DNA of 64,000 bases from Hymenopus coronatus (GCA_030762935.1 CM060888.1:116633468-116697467); one strand, 5' to 3'. Counted from the first letter of the stretch, positions 34,881-46,799 are shown. Notes: generated by a model from the sequence alone, not told the origin. Numbers and translations are program-made.

Positions 34881-36365
34881 AATCCAAAATGACTACTTAA
34901 AACAGTTCAACTTCAACCCAAAAGCATATCTGAAATCTGTGATAGCATATGTAAACAAATTCAGGGCTTCGAATCAAATAATACTGATGCAACTAAGACC
35001 TGGCTTATTCTGTCATCAGTTTTGCACGATTTATTTAATTCTGATATTATTTTCCTTTTAATTACATTAAAATGCTTTGTTTATAAGTTTGTTTTTAGAT
35101 TACTAAATATTTATTCATGTTAACGTGATGTTATCCTTCAAGTCAGTTTGATAATATTGTAAATTTGTTTATTTAGCAGAACCTTGGGGCATGCATCCAA
35201 CCGCAAGTTATTGTTTGTGACGGTTACATCAGATGAATCCAGAATACTTCCTTCTTTACCTCACCAAGCCTGGTTTAGGGTGCATATTTTTTATACAGAT
35301 GGTCTAGCATGTGGTTTAGGGGTGAGAGACACGTAGATATGTATGCAGACTACCGTGGACTTCATTCTTATTTCCTTATTCTTATTTTCCACAACTTTCC
35401 CCACCTGCCCCTATTACAAGTTTCAGGTCCCTCTCCAAATGTCGAAGAAATGGGATTTCGTGACGAGGGATCGGGCTGGCGATATGGAGGGCTGTATCTG
35501 GCTATAGTATCTATGCCTCAGGATCTTTTGTCTTTTGTTCGTGCTCAGTAATTTTACATCTTAGATCTGCTTATTTCGTTGTGTCAAAATAATTCAAACT
35601 GAAGAGTGAGCTGGCTTTTATTTCTAGATTCGAATCCTGATGATAGCAGAAATACAATACTATTGTACTAAACTCTCTGTCAAAGGTCAGTTTTTCATCC
35701 CCTGAAAATGAAGGTGGCTCTATAGCGTAGTTTAGACATAGTGAACTTCTTGATTGAAATAAGTATAAAAAAAACCTAAACAAATACTCTTATTTATCTC
35801 CGTAACAATGACAAACCTCGCTTATAATGCCATTGAGTAGTTTTCAATGTGCTCATCAGTATAACTTAGGTATAAATACAGCCCTTTTGGGTACTTACTT
35901 AGCTTCCCTTGAGTCTGTAATAATGCACATATTTGTGGTTATTATAACTTCATGCTTTTGGAATGCGCTGTACATTTTTTCAGCTCAAATTAGGTGTTTG
36001 AGGTTTTGTGTAAAAATTACGTTGAAAGTTGATTGCTGAGTGTAAAAGATGCCAAAGCGTTGTATTCGTTTCAGGATGACGGGGATGAATTTTAGGCATT
36101 TTGAAATCTACTCCACAATTCTAGTGTAACAACCACATATGTGACGCTATTAGGTGATCTAAATGAAGAACTAAGTGGAGAGATGTAGCGATATGTTAGG
36201 TGGAACTGACACTATCTTAATGGCATAAGAGAGACTTAAATTGTTCCTGATGCAGAGAAAGGTGGTTTGTTCGCTTCTATCTCGAGACTTCCACTGGACT
36301 AATGATGTAGGTACATATCCAGAGCTAGTCTTGGGGAGGTGGTGTGCATTTTTTCAGCATTAAGA
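34881..36365. other. Unassigned sequence
   Basis: The first 150 bases may still belong to the hAT-like remnant. Beyond that I find no recognisable feature. Confidence 0.4.
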
Positions 36366-37200
36366 GTTTTTTGCTTTCTCTATACGTACTATATACATAG
36401 TGTATAGAGAAGGTACGATATTGCACCCAAACATTTGATACTGAGATTTCATCGGAATTATATGTTTTGAGACCCCCTGAATCCAAAAAAAGCAGAAAAA
36501 TGTCCATGTGTGTGTCTATCTGTGTGTCTGTGGGCAGCATAGCTCAAAAACGAAAAGTCCGTTAAATACCAAACTTGATATTTAAGTTTGGTATTGACCA
36601 AGGATGCGACATGAAGATTTTCAAATAATCCCCCACCCTAAACTAACCTTTACATGGAAAAGATTTCGAAAATATTGATTTTTTTGAAAATGGTTCTATC
36701 GATTATGATTAAAATATCATATATTAAAGATATTTACCTGGCAAATAAAATGTACATCTTGAATTTTCTGGGAATAGCCTCTGAAGACTGCTTTATTCTG
36801 GATAAATTTTACGAATTTTGCATAACTGCTAAACCGTAAGAGATAGACGAAAATTAGAAACACAAAAAATGTAGAGTACGTTAAAACACACAATATATGT
36901 TATATACATTTTTTCCTTGAAGTTGATCGTTTTTAGAATATTCCTTGTTTTTAGTTTCAGCTTTGAAAAACTTTCATATAGGAATTTGTCTGTCTATACA
37001 AACAAAGGAACTTCAGTCTCGTAGCAACCAGCTTTTGACTGTCAATTTAACCCATGGTATTCCCTTATTTCACTTCTACCAAACAAGGAAACAAGTAATA
37101 AGACTATTTCTGCTAATTTTTTCTCTATTAGATGAAGTAAATAGAATAATTTGTTGTAGAGATGTAGAGAAAATCATGAGAATGGAACACATCAGATTTT
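36366..37200 (-). repeat. HTR-18, full length, subtype I
   Basis: Hairpin 36372-36413 with intact palindromic centre shifted to 'tatatacata'. The satellite is reduced to 'gtgtgtgtctatctgtgtgtctg'. The palindrome has one arm mismatch (ccaaacttgatattt). The far end is 'gagaatggaacacatcagatttt'. The mariner starts 114 bp further on. Confidence 0.9.
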
Positions 37201-37314
37201 ACATAGACCCTTTCAACTTCTATCGTCATATCGGGGTATTTGCTTTTGAAACAATAGCTGGTGTTTTCTCACTGATCTGTATGGCTTATTAAGTTAGTTT
37301 TTTTCATTATTATA

Positions 37315-38400
37315 CGAGGGGTGTTAAATAAGTTCTTGGAAAATCCATGAAATTACACTCGCAACATAACAAATTATTTAGTAACCGTCATCTCTTACTA
37401 GGTGGCAGCTAAAGTTTGAGCTATATTTATCTCGTGGTTTCGTTGTCATAGGCCATGGAATTAACAATATTGTGCTTATTTAGAAAGATGAAACTGAGTG
37501 GTGATGAAACTGTTCTGTTTTAAAGGCTTAACACCGAAAGAAATATAGCCGAGTTGGATGAAGTCTATGGCACATCGGCTCCTGAGTTTGCAACAATTTA
37601 CTATCGGATAAATACATTTAAACGTGGCCGGACATTACAAAATGATGAACATCGTTCCGGACGTCCATTAGAAGTGACTTCTTTCGAAATGATTGGAAAT
37701 ATCTAGGTTATGTTTTTGAGTGATCGACGAATCAAAGTTTGCGAAATGGTAGAGGCCTCAGGCATATCTCAAGGTACAATTTTCTCAATGTTGCACCAAA
37801 ACTTATGTCCGACAAAGGTCTCGGCAAGATGGGTGACACATTTGCTCTGCATGGAAAATAATCGAAATCTTGTGATCGATTCGGAAGCTGGTTTGGGACT
37901 TTTCTTCGCAATCCTGACGACTTTCTGCGACGACACATAGCTTTGGTTGAAACATGGATACACTACTGCACTCGAGACAAAGATACAGTCGAAACAGTGG
38001 TTTTTTAAAAGGCAAACCGGCTAAGAAGAAGTCAAAGATGGTGAAATCTACAGACAAGGTGATGGGCTCAGTTTTTTTGGGATGTACGCGAAATCATCTA
38101 CATTGATTACTTGCAAAAATAGGAATGATAAATGGAGAGTATTATGTATCGTTATTCCATAAACGTTCTCATTTGGCAAAGACAAAGTGTTAAGGTTCAA
38201 ATTACTACAACAACCATCGTATTCACTAGATCTGGTCTCCAGTGACATTTTTTTATTTCCATGGAAAACTTAAAACAGTTGGAGAAAGCTGTGAAAAGTG
38301 TATCGAGTTAAAAGGAGATTATGTTAATCAATAAAAAAAAAAAAGCTACCAAAAATATTTGCTTTCTATGTTTTGCTAATGACTTATTAAACGCCCCTCG
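37315..38400 (+). mobile_element. Mariner element with TIRs and TA flanks
   Basis: The ends match as inverted repeats: left 'cgaggggtgttaaataag' (37315) and right 'cttattaaacgcccctcg' (ending 38400), differing at two positions. A TA dinucleotide flanks each side (37313-37314, 38401-38402), the hallmark of mariner insertion. At 1086 bp it is about 200 bp shorter than a typical mariner, so part of the coding region is deleted. The location of the flanking TA makes these ends firm. Confidence 0.88.
37450..38335 (+). pseudogene. Mariner transposase pseudogene
   Basis: In order: TFKRGRTLQNDEHRSGRPLEV (linker region after the first HTH), MFLSDRRIKVCEMVEASGIS (second HTH), KVSARWVTHLLCMENNRN (the WVPHxL-like block), then HIALVETWIHYC, which is the 'ITVDETWIHH' block. 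The first catalytic Asp is Val here (GTT), so the enzyme would be inactive even if the frame were open. VFWD-like and DYLQK blocks follow near 38080-38120, and the C-terminal 'CIELKGDYVxx' block near 38300. At least three stops and frameshifts are present, and the region holding YSPD is decayed to 'YSLDLVS'. Confidence 0.88.
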
Positions 38401-38402
38401 TA

Positions 38403-38585
38403 CTACTACACACACACGCACACACATATTCACATTTACACGCATACTTCCAGACTTACGTAGAATGGGGGATGATTATAATCAAAGAAAAATTCCTCGC
38501 CCCAGTCATGAATCGAACCCGGGACCTATGGGTAAGAGACCAGTACACTGACCTCTTCATCGCAGAGGTAGTCTCTTAAGAGCTG
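38403..38585 (-). mobile_element. S5 SINE directly beside the mariner end
   Basis: On the minus strand: tRNA-like head with B box (GGTTCGATTCATGAC), then 'gaatttttctttgat', 'catcccccattctacg', 'tctggaagtatgcg' and a CA-rich tail. The copy at 62040 shares the head and the words around 'acttccag'. It starts within two bases of the mariner's flanking TA. Confidence 0.68.
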
Positions 38586-38857
38586 AAGGGGATGCGGAGA
38601 CGTAAATTACGGCTCAAAATTCCAGTTTGCATCTAACACCCATGTCTTTGATAATCTAATTTGCACATAACAGTGTCCTTCATAACCCTTCCTAGTCAAG
38701 GTCATTATAAATTTAAGACGTTTTACGCAATCAGCTAATAAGCTTTTCAGATGTGTTGTGCATAATATTTAATGTCAAACGGCAAACCAAGTTTTGTTAT
38801 ACCTCTGATATTCTCGAGTTTGATTTTAGACTTTGACAAAAAAAAAAATAAATAAAT
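38586..38857. other. Unassigned spacer
   Basis: No recognisable feature before the run of HTR copies. Confidence 0.4.
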
Positions 38858-39741
38858 TAATCTAGTTTAATCCATTCACATGACTTTTTCTATATCTCTG
38901 CAACAAATTTTTGTTGAAAAGTTTATGCTTCTATTTACTTCATGCTAAGTGAGAAAAAATTAGCAGAAATAGTCTTATTACTTGCTTCCCTGTAAAATAC
39001 AAGCAAATAAGGGAGTAACATAGGTTAAAGTGATAGCAAAAGATGGTTGCTATGTGACTGAAGTACCTTTTTTTGTATGGACAGCAATTGTTAAATTCCT
39101 GTATGAGAAAATTATGTTTTAAAGCCGAAACCAAAAACAAGGAGTATCTCAAAAACGATCAACTCCACGAAAAAAATGTATATAGCATAAATTGTGTGTT
39201 TTAATGTGCTCTACATTATTTGTGCGTTAAGTTTTTGTCTATCTCTTACGGTTTGCCAGTTACACAGAAGTCCATAAAATTCATCCAGAATAAAGTAGTC
39301 TTCAGAGGCTATTACCAGAAAATTCAAGATATACATATTATTTGTCAAGTATATATCTTTAATATATGATATTTTAATCAAAACCGTTAGAGCCATTTTT
39401 TAGAAAATCAAAATTTTCAAAAATGTCTCCATGTGAAGGGTAGTTGGGGTTGAGGGGATTTTCTTGAAAATCTTCGTGTCGCATCCTTGGAAGACATGGA
39501 ACTTAAATACCAAGTTTGCCATTTAACGGTCTTTTGGCTTTTCAGCCATTCTGCCCACAGACACACAGATACACACACATACACACAGACAGACACACAC
39601 GGACATTTTTCTAAAAATGCTTTTTTTGGATTCAGGTGGTCTCAAAACATGTATTTCCGGTGAAATCTCGGTATCGAATTTTTGGGTACAATGCAATACC
39701 TTCTCTAAACACTATGTACATAGTACGTATAGAGAAAGTAA
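38858..39741 (+). repeat. HTR-19, first of a head-to-tail run
   Basis: It has a decayed stem-loop end (aatctagtttaatccattcac) and intact hairpin end (cttctctaaacactatgtacatag ... gtatagagaaagta). The satellite is a CA/CAGA array (39557-39601). One palindrome arm carries a change (ccaagtttgccattt). Its last A run is the first base run of HTR-20. Confidence 0.9.
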
Positions 39742-40587
39742 AAAAAAATCTGATGTGTTCCATTCACATAGTTTTCTCTACAGCTCTGTAACAAATTATT
39801 GTTAAAAAGCTTATGCTTCTATTTACTTCATGCTAATCGAGAAAAAACTAGCTGAAATAGTCTTATTACTTGTTTCCTTGTAAGTAAAAGCGAAATAAGG
39901 GAGTACCATAGATTAAAGTGATAGTCAAAAGCTGGTTGCTATATGGCAGAAGTTCCTTTGTTTCTATTGACACGAGTTGACAAATTCCTGTATGAGAAAA
40001 GTAAGTTTTTCAAAGCTGAAACAAGGAATATCTAAAAAACAGATCAACTCCACGAAAAAATATATATAACATAAAGTGTGTGTTTTAACGTGCTCTATAT
40101 TTTTTGTGTGGTAAGCTTTTGTCCATCGATTACGGTTTAGCAGTTCTGCAAAATTCCGTAAAATTCATCCAGAATAAAGTAGTCTTCAGAGGCTATTCAT
40201 AGAAAATGCAAGATATACATCTTATTTGTCAAGTAAGTATCTTTAATATACCATATTTTAATCAAAATCGTTAGAGAAATTTTTAAGAAAATCGAAAATT
40301 TCAACAACAAAAAATCCATGTAAAGGGTAGTTGGGGGTGGGGGGATTTTTTTTGAAAATATTCGTGTTGCATTTTGGAAGATAGCAAACTTAAATACCAA
40401 ATTTGGTATTTAAGACACACACGAACTTTTTGGTAAGCAAGTTTGGTATTCAACGGTCTTTTCGCTTTTGAGCTATGCTGTCCACAGACATACACACAGA
40501 CATACAGACAGCCAGACTGACAGACACATACACTCACACACGCACGGACCTTTTTGTAAAAATGCATAGTACGTGTAGAGAAAGTAA
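39742..40587 (+). repeat. HTR-20, second of the run
   Basis: The segment around the palindrome is duplicated: 'aaataccaaatttggtatttaag' at 40394 is followed by 'acacacacgaactttttggtaag' and then 'caagtttggtattcaacgg' at 40438. The hairpin is truncated to 'gcatagtacgtgtagagaaag', so only one arm remains. It ends flush against HTR-21. Confidence 0.88.
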
Positions 40588-41490
40588 AAAATCTGATTTG
40601 TTACACTAACATGACTTTCTCTAGCTCTCCTACAAACTTCTTATACAAGATTATTCTTCTTTCTGCACCTTGCTAAGCGAGATAATCATTAGCAGAATGT
40701 TCTTACTACTTAGTTCCTTATAAGCAGAAAGACATTAAGGGAATACACAAGGCTAAACCGATAGTCAAATGTTTTAAAATCTGCCGTTATACGATTGTCA
40801 TTGCAAATTGATTCTTTGCTTGGCCAGGAGTAGAGCAAAAGAAAAACAGACACTTCCTGTCTGAGAAAAGTATAAGTACTCACAACTGAAACACAAAACA
40901 AGGAATATCTTGCAAACGGTTACCGCCACAACAGAAATGTAAAGGACTTATATATTGTATTTTGATCAGTTCAACATTTTCTGTGTACTAAGTTTTTGTC
41001 TATCTCTTTCCGTTTAGCAGTTAAGCAACATTTAGCAAAATTCATCCAGAATAAAGAGCTCTTCAGAGGATATCCCCAGAAAATTCAAGATATGCATTTC
41101 ATTTGGTATGTAAATATCTTTAATATACGAGATTGTAATCAAAATCGTTAAACATGTTTTAGAAAATAAAAATTTTCGATAATTTTTCCATGTAAAGAGT
41201 AGTTGGGGGTGGGGGATTTTCTTGAAAATCTTCGTGTTGCATACTTGGAAGATACCAAACCTAAATACCAAGTTTACTATTTAACGGTCTTTTCGTTTTT
41301 GAGCTATGCTGTTCACAGACACACACACACAGACAGACACTCACATACACATTTTTCTGAAAATGCCTTTTTTGGATTCAGGGAGTCCTAAAACATGTAT
41401 TTTCGGTGAAATCTCGGTATCGAATTTATGGGTGGAATACAATAATTCCTCTCTACATTATGTACATAGTACATAGAGAGAGAGTAAAAA
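40588..41490 (+). repeat. HTR-21, subtype II, third of the run
   Basis: The stem-loop end reads 'atctgatttgttacactaacatgac' (subtype II loop). Subtype II body words are present (ttggccaggagtagagc, aaaaacagacacttcctg). Hairpin near 41447-41483 with an extra GAGA. Palindrome arm changed to 'aagtttactattta'. Confidence 0.89.
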
Positions 41491-41591
41491 TAAAACAAAG
41501 ACACAAAGAGAGTCTGCAGAAATGCGATTGTTGCAGCGGTAGCAGGATATATACGAAAGATTATCAGAATTCGTACTACGAAATATGTCTT

Positions 41592-42045
41592 AAAAATCTG
41601 ATGAGTTACACTTACATGACTTTCTCTAGCTGCTCTACAAAACTCCTACAAAAGATTATTCTTCTTTGTACACAATGCTAATCGAGATAAATATTAGCAG
41701 AATGTTCTTATTACTTAGTTCCTTATAAGTAGAAGGGAATAAGGGAATGCACTATGCTAAAGTGATTGTCAAATGTTTTAAAAGCTATCCTTATGCTATT
41801 GTCATTGCAAATCACTTCTTTGCTTGGCCAGGAGCAGAATAAAAGAAAAACGGACACTTTCTGCCTGATTTTTTTTTGGTAGTGTTTAACGCCCGCTTTA
41901 ACTACTAATGGCACCGCAGGCGGTTTTCTGCCTGAGAAAAGCTTAAGTAATTCACAATTGAAACCAATAACAAGGAGTATCTCGGAAATGGTTACCTCCA
42001 CAACAAAAACGTAAAGACATAAACTGTGTGTTTTGTCGTGATGTA

Positions 42046-42101
<56 letters not shown>

Positions 42102-42584
42102 TGTGGTGAGTCTTTTATATCTCTTGCGATTTAGCAGTTAGGCAAAATTCGGTAAAATTCATCCAGAATAAGCAGGTCTTCAGAGGCTATTCCCAAAAAA
42201 AAGTCGAGATATACATTTTATTTCGGACATAAATAGCTTTAATATACAGGATTTTAATCAAAATCGTTAGAACCATTTTTAAGAAAATAAAAATTTAGGA
42301 ACTTTTTTTCCATTTAAAGGGTAGTTTGAGGTGGCGGAATTTTTTTTGAAAATCTTCGTGTCGCATGCTTGGAAGATACACAACCTAAATACCAAGTATT
42401 TTTGTTTTGGGGCTATGCTGTTCACATACACACACGGACCTTTTTTTAAAAATGCTTTTTTCGGACTCAGGGGACCCCAAAACATGCATTTCCAGTGAAA
42501 TCTCGGTATCGAATTTCTGGGTGCATTACAATACCTTCTCTATTGCTATGTACATTGTACATATGGGGCTAGAGAAAGTAAAAA
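41592..42584 (+). repeat. HTR-22, subtype II, with an S6 insertion and a 53-T run
   Basis: Starts 'aaaaatctgatgagttacacttacatgac'. A 56-bp insertion sits at 41869-41924. The usual short T tract after 'gatgtaca' is expanded to 53 T (42048-42100). The palindrome is lost (accaagtatttttgttttgg). The satellite is reduced to 'acatacacacacggacc'. About 100 bp separate it from HTR-21. Confidence 0.89.
41869..41924 (-). mobile_element. S6 mini-SINE (56 bp) in HTR-22
   Basis: The insert begins with nine T and contains 'tagtgtttaacgcccgcttt', which is shared with the insert at 57247. It is bounded by an 11-bp direct duplication TTTCTGCCTGA (41858-41868 and 41925-41935), so the HTR sequence would be continuous without it. 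On the minus strand it ends in poly-A, as expected for a retroposed sequence. Confidence 0.85.
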
Positions 42585-42763
42585 TGGAAAACTACAGACT
42601 CCCAAAAAGGTTCGCGTCTATTAGCCTACAGGCAAGAAGTTACTAGCCCGTCTACCGAAGAGATGAATACATCAACTTGACATATATACCTTGAGATCGG
42701 AACAGGCATATATGCCTATACCATTCTGTTGATGCTGCGGCTGATGGAGATGTTGTTTACATT

Positions 42764-43479
42764 TAAAAATGTGATGTGTTCCATTCACATGACTTTCTCT
42801 ACATCTCTGCAACAAATTGTAGTTAAAAAGCTTATGCTTCTATTTACTTCATGCTAATTAAGTCTTATTACTTGCTTCCTTGTAAGTAGAAGCGAAATGA
42901 GGGAGTACCATAGGTTAAAATGATAGCCAAAAGCTGGTTGCTATGTAACTGGAGTTCCTTCGTTTGTATGGACCTGAGTTAAGAAATTTCTGTATGAGAA
43001 AAGTTTTTCAAAGCTAAATCGAAAAACCAGGAATATCTTGAAAATCATCAACTCCACGAATAAAATGTGTATGAAATAAATTGTGTGCTTTATCGTGAGC
43101 TACAATAACTGTGCAGTAAGTTTTCGTCCATCTCTTACGCTTTAGCAGTTATGCACAATTCCGTAAAATTCATCCAGAATAAAGTATTTTCAGGGGCTAT
43201 TCCAAAAAATTCAAGATATACATTTTATTTGTCAGGTAAATGTCTTTAATATACGATATTTTAATAAAAATCGTTACAACCATTTTTAAGAAAATCAAAA
43301 CTTTCAAACATTTTTCCATGTTAAGGGTAGTTTGCGGTGGGGGGATTTTCTTGAAAATCTTCGTGTCGCATCCTTGGTAGATACTAAACTTAAATACCAT
43401 GTTTTAGCTTTAAGGAACTTTCCGTTTTTGAGCTATGCTGCCCACAGACACACAAACACACACACAGGGTATTTTTTCT

Positions 43480-43520
<41 letters not shown>

Positions 43521-43632
43521 TATTCAGAGAGTCCCAAAACATGGATTTCCAGTGAAATCTCGGTATCGAATTTTTGGGTGCAATACAATACCTTCTCTAT
43601 ACACTACGTACATAGTTCGTATAGAGAAAGTA
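42764..43632 (+). repeat. HTR-23, last of the run
   Basis: Complete ends (aaaaatgtgatgtgttccattcac; cgtatagagaaagtaa). The stretch 'gctaattaagtcttatt' lacks the usual ~20 bp 'cgagaaaaattagcagaaata'. A T run of about 38 bp (43482-43519) follows the satellite. Hairpin centre decayed to 'ctacgtacatag'. Confidence 0.89.
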
Positions 43633-44844
43633 ATAATTGTGTCATTGGGATTTTATTCCTGGAGAAATTAATAGATAGGCACATTTTATTTTAATGACGG
43701 AGAACTGAAGTTATGGAAGAGGTTTGCAGTTGTTTCCTTTTTTTTTATGCAGAGGTAATTGAAGATTTTCAGAATATTTTAAATTTATCGGTGTACAGGC
43801 AAGAATTTATAGATGCACTTATCAAATAATCTAGAACAACAAGGAATACTATCTCAGATTATTATGCTCCTTGTGGCTTAGTTCCATTGACAAATTTAAT
43901 GTTTCCATAACCGTTGGGTATAAAAAGTAGCGCATTTCCATAGATCCTAATAGGTTTTTCCCTCCGTAATATTTCCCAAATATTGACTCCACCCAATCGG
44001 TATATCAGCCACATAATCTATACCAGACACCACTAACGCGCTTGATTTTCAGTAGAGTAAGTAGGTTTGCTCCGTGCATGTAGTGGGCTAACACATAACA
44101 GCGACGATTGGTCCATCTTTCATTGCAGTGTGTCCTGTGCCAGTTTAAAACGTCGGTAACAGAAGCTATCCGACACGCAGGTTGTCGACTCCTACGTTTA
44201 TGCCTACCTGGGTGGAACATAACTGACCAAGTTTGCACTCGTTAAAATTAATTCTCACTCTTACTCTTAGCGTACAATGTGATTGCAATGGCATTGGCCT
44301 AATTAAAGAGTTTTTTTTATATGTTAGTAGTCAATATTATAATAATTTTTATTATCTTTTGCAATTATTTGTGTTACGTCTATCGAATACACGAAGATAT
44401 AGATATGTTTATATCAGAAATTAAATACTAATGTAACAGAGACTTTAATATGGCATTGTTCTACCAATCATGAACTTACAATAGGTATATAAACCAAAGA
44501 AGATATGTGACAAAGCTTAATGATGGTCTTTTCTAAAGAAAACTTGGTTAACAAATTACTGTCCCTAATTAAAGGACAGGACTTTTTAATTAAAACAACG
44601 CGGTAGGAGGTAATGCAATCAGTGTTAAGGTCAATTACAACCCAATGCTATCACTACAATGTCAAGTCAAGTCTATTAAAGATGAATTACGTATTTCAAA
44701 CGCCAAATGTGCCACTGCACGGAAGGAATTATCTGTTCCTGCTTTAAGCGCTACTGTATCACAGTGCGCAGTAGGTGATTCTTAGGAGCATCGAGAAAAG
44801 TTGCTCTCTCTTCGTTACTCAATGAGCAATCCTTTGGTGACGTT
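43633..44844. other. Unassigned sequence
   Basis: No recognisable element. A 77-codon frame on the minus strand (44005-44238) is in a locally G+C-richer patch and shows no domain I know. Confidence 0.4.
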
Positions 44845-45096
44845 TGATGGCGGTGGTTCTCAGCGTCCCATTCTATAATCGGCGTGAAAGAACGCTTAAT
44901 TTTGCTCAGAGGCCTCTTTTTCAGGCTTGAGGTTCTTTTACGTGCCGTATATCTGCTTCACGGGACCAACGGCTTTACCTCTCTTCCGAAGGAAGCCATG
45001 CTAAGGACTTTTTTGTCCACCATCCTCCGTTAGGTTTGAACCCGCTACCTTGGTTATATGCAGTTAGCATGGTAACCATTACACCACTAAGGGGAC
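44845..45096 (-). mobile_element. S1 SINE, reverse orientation
   Basis: On the minus strand: A box (TGGTGTAATGGTTACCATG), B box-like (GGGTTCAAACC), then 'ctccgaaggaagccatg'-complement words, 'cacgtaaaagaacctcaagcc', 'agaggcctctgagcaaaat' and 'aagcgttctttcacgccg'. This is the copy with the clearest central core and matches 17487 word for word in several places. Confidence 0.87.
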
Positions 45097-45334
45097 TTTG
45101 GTACACCAGGAAACAGTAGACCAATTACAATATAATTCGACCTTCTAGAGGAAGGGGAGAATAATTATACATGTGTGATTAAACTGAATGAGAGCTACGA
45201 CTTTTACGTTTGGGAGAGCTTTCATCAGTGACATGGAGGCCTAGTTTAAGTTATTGCTGCTAATAAAAGCAGCAAGAAAATGGATATTAAAACGGTAGTA
45301 ATAATAACTTCATGGCACGACAGCTCACAAAGAA
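45097..45334. other. Unassigned spacer
   Basis: AT-rich, no recognisable feature. Confidence 0.4.
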
Positions 45335-45640
45335 ACTTGGCCTACCGCTCGGATGCTGCGCCCCCATCTCGGTCCCTTACAGACGACACGAATTGGAGGG
45401 TGAGACATGGTCAGCGCCTCAATCCGTCCCGGCCGGTTAATGCTGTCCCCTTGATCTGGAGCCGCCACCTCTCCATCAAGCTGATGCTCAATTGGCCCCT
45501 CAGGGACTTCACTAGGCTGAGTGCACCCCGGACCAGGTCTCCTAGCAGGGGAAATATCCCCACGCCGGTAACGGGAAGCGAATGCAGTCTCCCACATGGC
45601 AAGCAGCTGCGCTACCACCGATACCACTAAGGAGACGACC
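45335..45640 (-). mobile_element. GC-rich SINE-like block
   Basis: A 300-bp block of markedly higher G+C in AT-rich surroundings. On the minus strand it starts with 'cttagtggtatcggtggtagcgcagctgc', which looks like an A box, followed by 'gcattcgcttcccg' in the B-box position. It continues 'ccaattcgtgtcgtctgtaag' and 'ggaccgagatgggggcgcag'. Open frames occur on both strands (up to 116 codons) because stops are rare in GC-rich text. I favour a tRNA-headed retroposon over a gene, with moderate confidence. Confidence 0.5.
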
Positions 45641-45931
45641 TTTAAAACGGTAGTATAGTATGAAAATATAAGGTTTAAGCTGAATATAACCCGTCAATAG
45701 ATCAGTGGTGATTATGTACCCTGGTTAGAAATATGGTCGAAAAACAGAGGCGGTTATGCTGATAAAGGGACGAGGTCAGATTTACCAGTACCGACATAAA
45801 CAGTTCTGTTCCATTTTGAGCTACATTTTATGCACCTCAGTATCAACTGTTCAGGTATCCTTAGCAGAGTGGAAGCCCTCTCGATATTCAATATTGCATG
45901 CCTCTGAGGTCGCAGGGTACGAACAGAGCCG

Positions 45932-46045
45932 GGCCCCATGGCCGCGCTCGCTTTGGTGCTTCGTAGCGCTGGGGATCGTGGGTTCGAGTCCCGTCTTGGG
46001 CATGGGTGTTATATGTTTGTGAATATGTGTGCGTTGTAAAAGTAA
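45932..46045 (+). mobile_element. S2 SINE
   Basis: Contains 'catggccgcgctcg', a B box (GTGGGTTCGAGTCCCG) and 'ttgggcatgggtgttatatg', followed by a GT-rich end. Same order as the minus-strand copy at 21858. Confidence 0.75.
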
Positions 46046-46799
46046 GAAAACAGTAATAACACAGCAAAACAAGCTAAAAAAAAAACGCCATAACATTAAA
46101 AGTTATAGCCTCTAAGAACAGGTGCAGACGGATAGCTTGTGGGTGTCTTACGGAAGCCGTTGAACCTCAAAAAGCAACAGAGACATGGTATAATCTTACA
46201 TTGGTAACCACAAAACTAGTATCTTCTGCCATCCGTGAGCGATACACATTTCATCAGGAGCTGACTTGTTTTTTCTTCTCCTTGCAGGTGAGTCGTGTCT
46301 GGTTAACGTGAGGACGAGAGTTGGGCCACCACAAGTATTGTAAGTTATATTGAAAACTGCACCCTAATAGAGACCTAGAACTTTTGCAATGATGTGCAAG
46401 GAGTACGTGCTGTGTCGGAAACACTTTTTTTTTTGTTGTTTCTTTTCTAGTTTCTTTCTTTCTTCGTTCAGTGGTACATAATAACAATCTGAGTTGTGCT
46501 CTTCACCTGAATCCTTTGTGTTTGCAGAAAAGTGTTCCATGCTAAAATGCTGAATATAGCAGTGACACTGAAAAGTTGTAGAGTCCTTTGTTTCTAAAAT
46601 CACTGCAGTCAAATGCATAAATGGTACAGGACGGGGAGGGCCAAAAAAAGTAGCCGGTGTTTTGGTACGCTTGGAAGAGAACGGATTTTGCTCTTTTACT
46701 TTCAAAAAATCACTTCAATTTTATTACAATAGTTTAATTATGTACTCGTATTTAGTGGTTGAAAGTTAGTATAGCATAGAGTACAAACCCTGTTTATAT
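46046..46799. other. Unassigned sequence
   Basis: The minus-strand frames at 46254-46705 cover a T/C-rich tract (tttcttttctagtttctttctttcttc) and are not convincing as a gene. Confidence 0.4.

Noticed and set aside
38858..43632. CRISPR array or satellite array
   Set aside because: The repeated units are ~0.85-1 kb interspersed elements with different subtypes and spacers of 0-180 bp, not short direct repeats with unique spacers or a uniform tandem satellite.
45280..45630. Protein-coding gene in the GC-rich block
   Set aside because: Frames of about 100 codons are open on both strands at once, as expected for GC-rich non-coding text, and neither has a recognisable domain.
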